A stretch of DNA of 64,000 nt from Parvibaculum sp039680535 (GTDB taxonomy: Bacteria; Pseudomonadota; Alphaproteobacteria; Parvibaculales; Parvibaculaceae). The first letter of the stretch is position 1; every line of letters begins with the position of its first letter. The position numbers were made by a program, and so were the translations under genes. This document shows positions 63,377-64,000 of this stretch, piece by piece. The stretch is taken from positions 1 through 64,000 of the forward strand of contig NZ_JBDKSS010000018.1 in assembly GCF_039680535.1 (NCBI RefSeq). The letters run 5' to 3'. Below the pieces are notes generated by a model. It was not told the origin of the DNA and did no database searches. It saw nothing but the letters and a program-made list of their open reading frames with translations.

Positions 63377-64000
63377 TCAGCGCCCCAGCCGCGCCTTCAG
63401 CTTTTCCAGAAGCATGTTCCTTGCCCGGAATATATATTCGGCGGGCGACACGGTCACCGTGTCCGCGCCGAATTCGCGAAGCCGCGTCGCGACGGCATGC
63501 AGATGCTCGCGAGGACAGAGCACCGAGTTTTCGACACCTTCGCTCGTGCAGCCGAAATCGCGCTTGAGGACCGCCGCGGCGGTGGCCCCGTCGAGACTGC
63601 CGCCACGCGCCGTCACGATGACATGGCTTTCGGCATAGCGACGCGCGTCGATACGGTCGAGAACCGCGCTCGCCGCAGCAAGCGCCTTGTCGTCCCACCT
63701 GGCGCGCAGACTCGCAACGAGGTTCGCCTGGCTTTTCAGCATGACGCCATCGTCGAGGATCTTCAGATTGTTCGCGGCCAGGGTCGTGCCCGTCGTCGTG
63801 ATGTCGACGATGGCTTCCGCGGTGCCCGCAGCAGGCGCGCCCTCGGTCGCGCCCGCGCTTTCGACGATGCGGTAATCCGCAATACCGTGTTCGGCGAAGA
63901 AGGCGCGCGTGAGGTTCAGATATTTCGTGGCGATGCGAAGACGGCGGCCATGGCGACGGTGAAAGGCAAGCGCCACATCGTCGAGATCGGCCATGGTCGA
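63377..64000 (-). CDS. hisG: ATP phosphoribosyltransferase, C-terminal part
   Basis: The gene runs off the right edge. The visible portion (about 207 residues) carries LRIATKYLNLTRAFFAEHGIADYRIVESAGATEGAPAAGTAEAIVDITTTGTTLAANNLKILDDG-type HisG sequence (catalytic/PRPP region EGAPAAGTAEAIVDITTTG) and a C-terminal region of the extended branch. It catalyses the first step of histidine synthesis. The frame is open to position 64000. Confidence 0.93.
   Translation of the reverse strand, partial: STMADLDDVALAFHRRHGRRLRIATKYLNLTRAFFAEHGIADYRIVESAGATEGAPAAGTAEAIVDITTTGTTLAANNLKILDDGVMLKSQANLVASLRARWDDKALAAASAVLDRIDARRYAESHVIVTARGGSLDGATAAAVLKRDFGCTSEGVENSVLCPREHLHAVATRLREFGADTVTVSPAEYIFRARNMLLEKLKARLGR

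Overview
The window is a dense, high-G+C bacterial chromosome segment. Gene content and order point to an alphaproteobacterium: ctaC-ctaD-ctaB order, the pmbA / inositol-phosphatase / DUF4170 / lipid A block leading to DUF2093-xseA-purD, a TIGR01459-type HAD protein, and a RpoH-like promoter plus CIRCE upstream of groESL. A lipid-degrading relative of Parvibaculum is a reasonable guess, but that is inference only. I found no rRNA, tRNA, CRISPR array, transposase or integrase.

Layout. 1-2929 (minus strand) holds the aa3 cytochrome oxidase genes ctaC, ctaD and the 5' part of ctaB. 3491-9248 holds tldD, small hypotheticals, a P-loop kinase-like protein, a VOC protein, gshA and rsmE. At 9348-11434 a Nudix hydrolase gene appears to have been split by a low-G+C insert of about 1.6 kb carrying a membrane-anchored beta-propeller gene. 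11439-20904 holds ubiA, an MFS exporter, a TetR / fatty acid desaturase / acyl-CoA-kinase-like cluster with a matched pair of palindromic operators, an orphan three-PAS histidine kinase, a GST and an ACAD11-like dehydrogenase. 21058-26110 is RNA modification and flavin supply (tadA, rluB, rsmD, ribF, and a methyltransferase resembling ETF-beta lysine methyltransferases). 26126-35483 is mixed membrane and stress functions (HdeD, UbiD-type decarboxylase, TerC, cytochrome b561 with two YceI proteins, macro domain, MAPEG).

35629-44791 is a tightly packed envelope block: pmbA, cysQ-like, DUF4170, tspO, msbA-like ABC exporter, DUF374 acyltransferase, waaA, lpxK and an LpxL-like acyltransferase. On the opposite strand are an M23 peptidase, DUF2093 and xseA, then purD. 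48859-51572 holds a second acyl-CoA-kinase-like gene, an acetyltransferase and a DSD1-type PLP enzyme. 52410-54636 is groESL with its heat-shock promoter, CIRCE and intrinsic terminator.

Directly after groEL sits an A+T-richer two-gene cassette, a HipA-like kinase overlapping a DUF3037 protein. It is bracketed by two copies of the groEL terminator, an exact 26-bp direct repeat. This is the best candidate in the window for a little-studied accessory system. After it come a second acyl-CoA dehydrogenase, an unusual membrane-anchored HIT protein, and glyA preceded by a clear ZTP (pfl) riboswitch with an overlapping terminator. The window ends with a TetR / flavin monooxygenase / SDR cluster with strong inverted repeats, tam, and the 3' part of hisG.

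Common themes are fatty-acid and acyl-CoA metabolism (two dehydrogenases, two ACAD10/11-type kinases, a desaturase), lipid A export and maturation, and one-carbon / purine / flavin metabolism.
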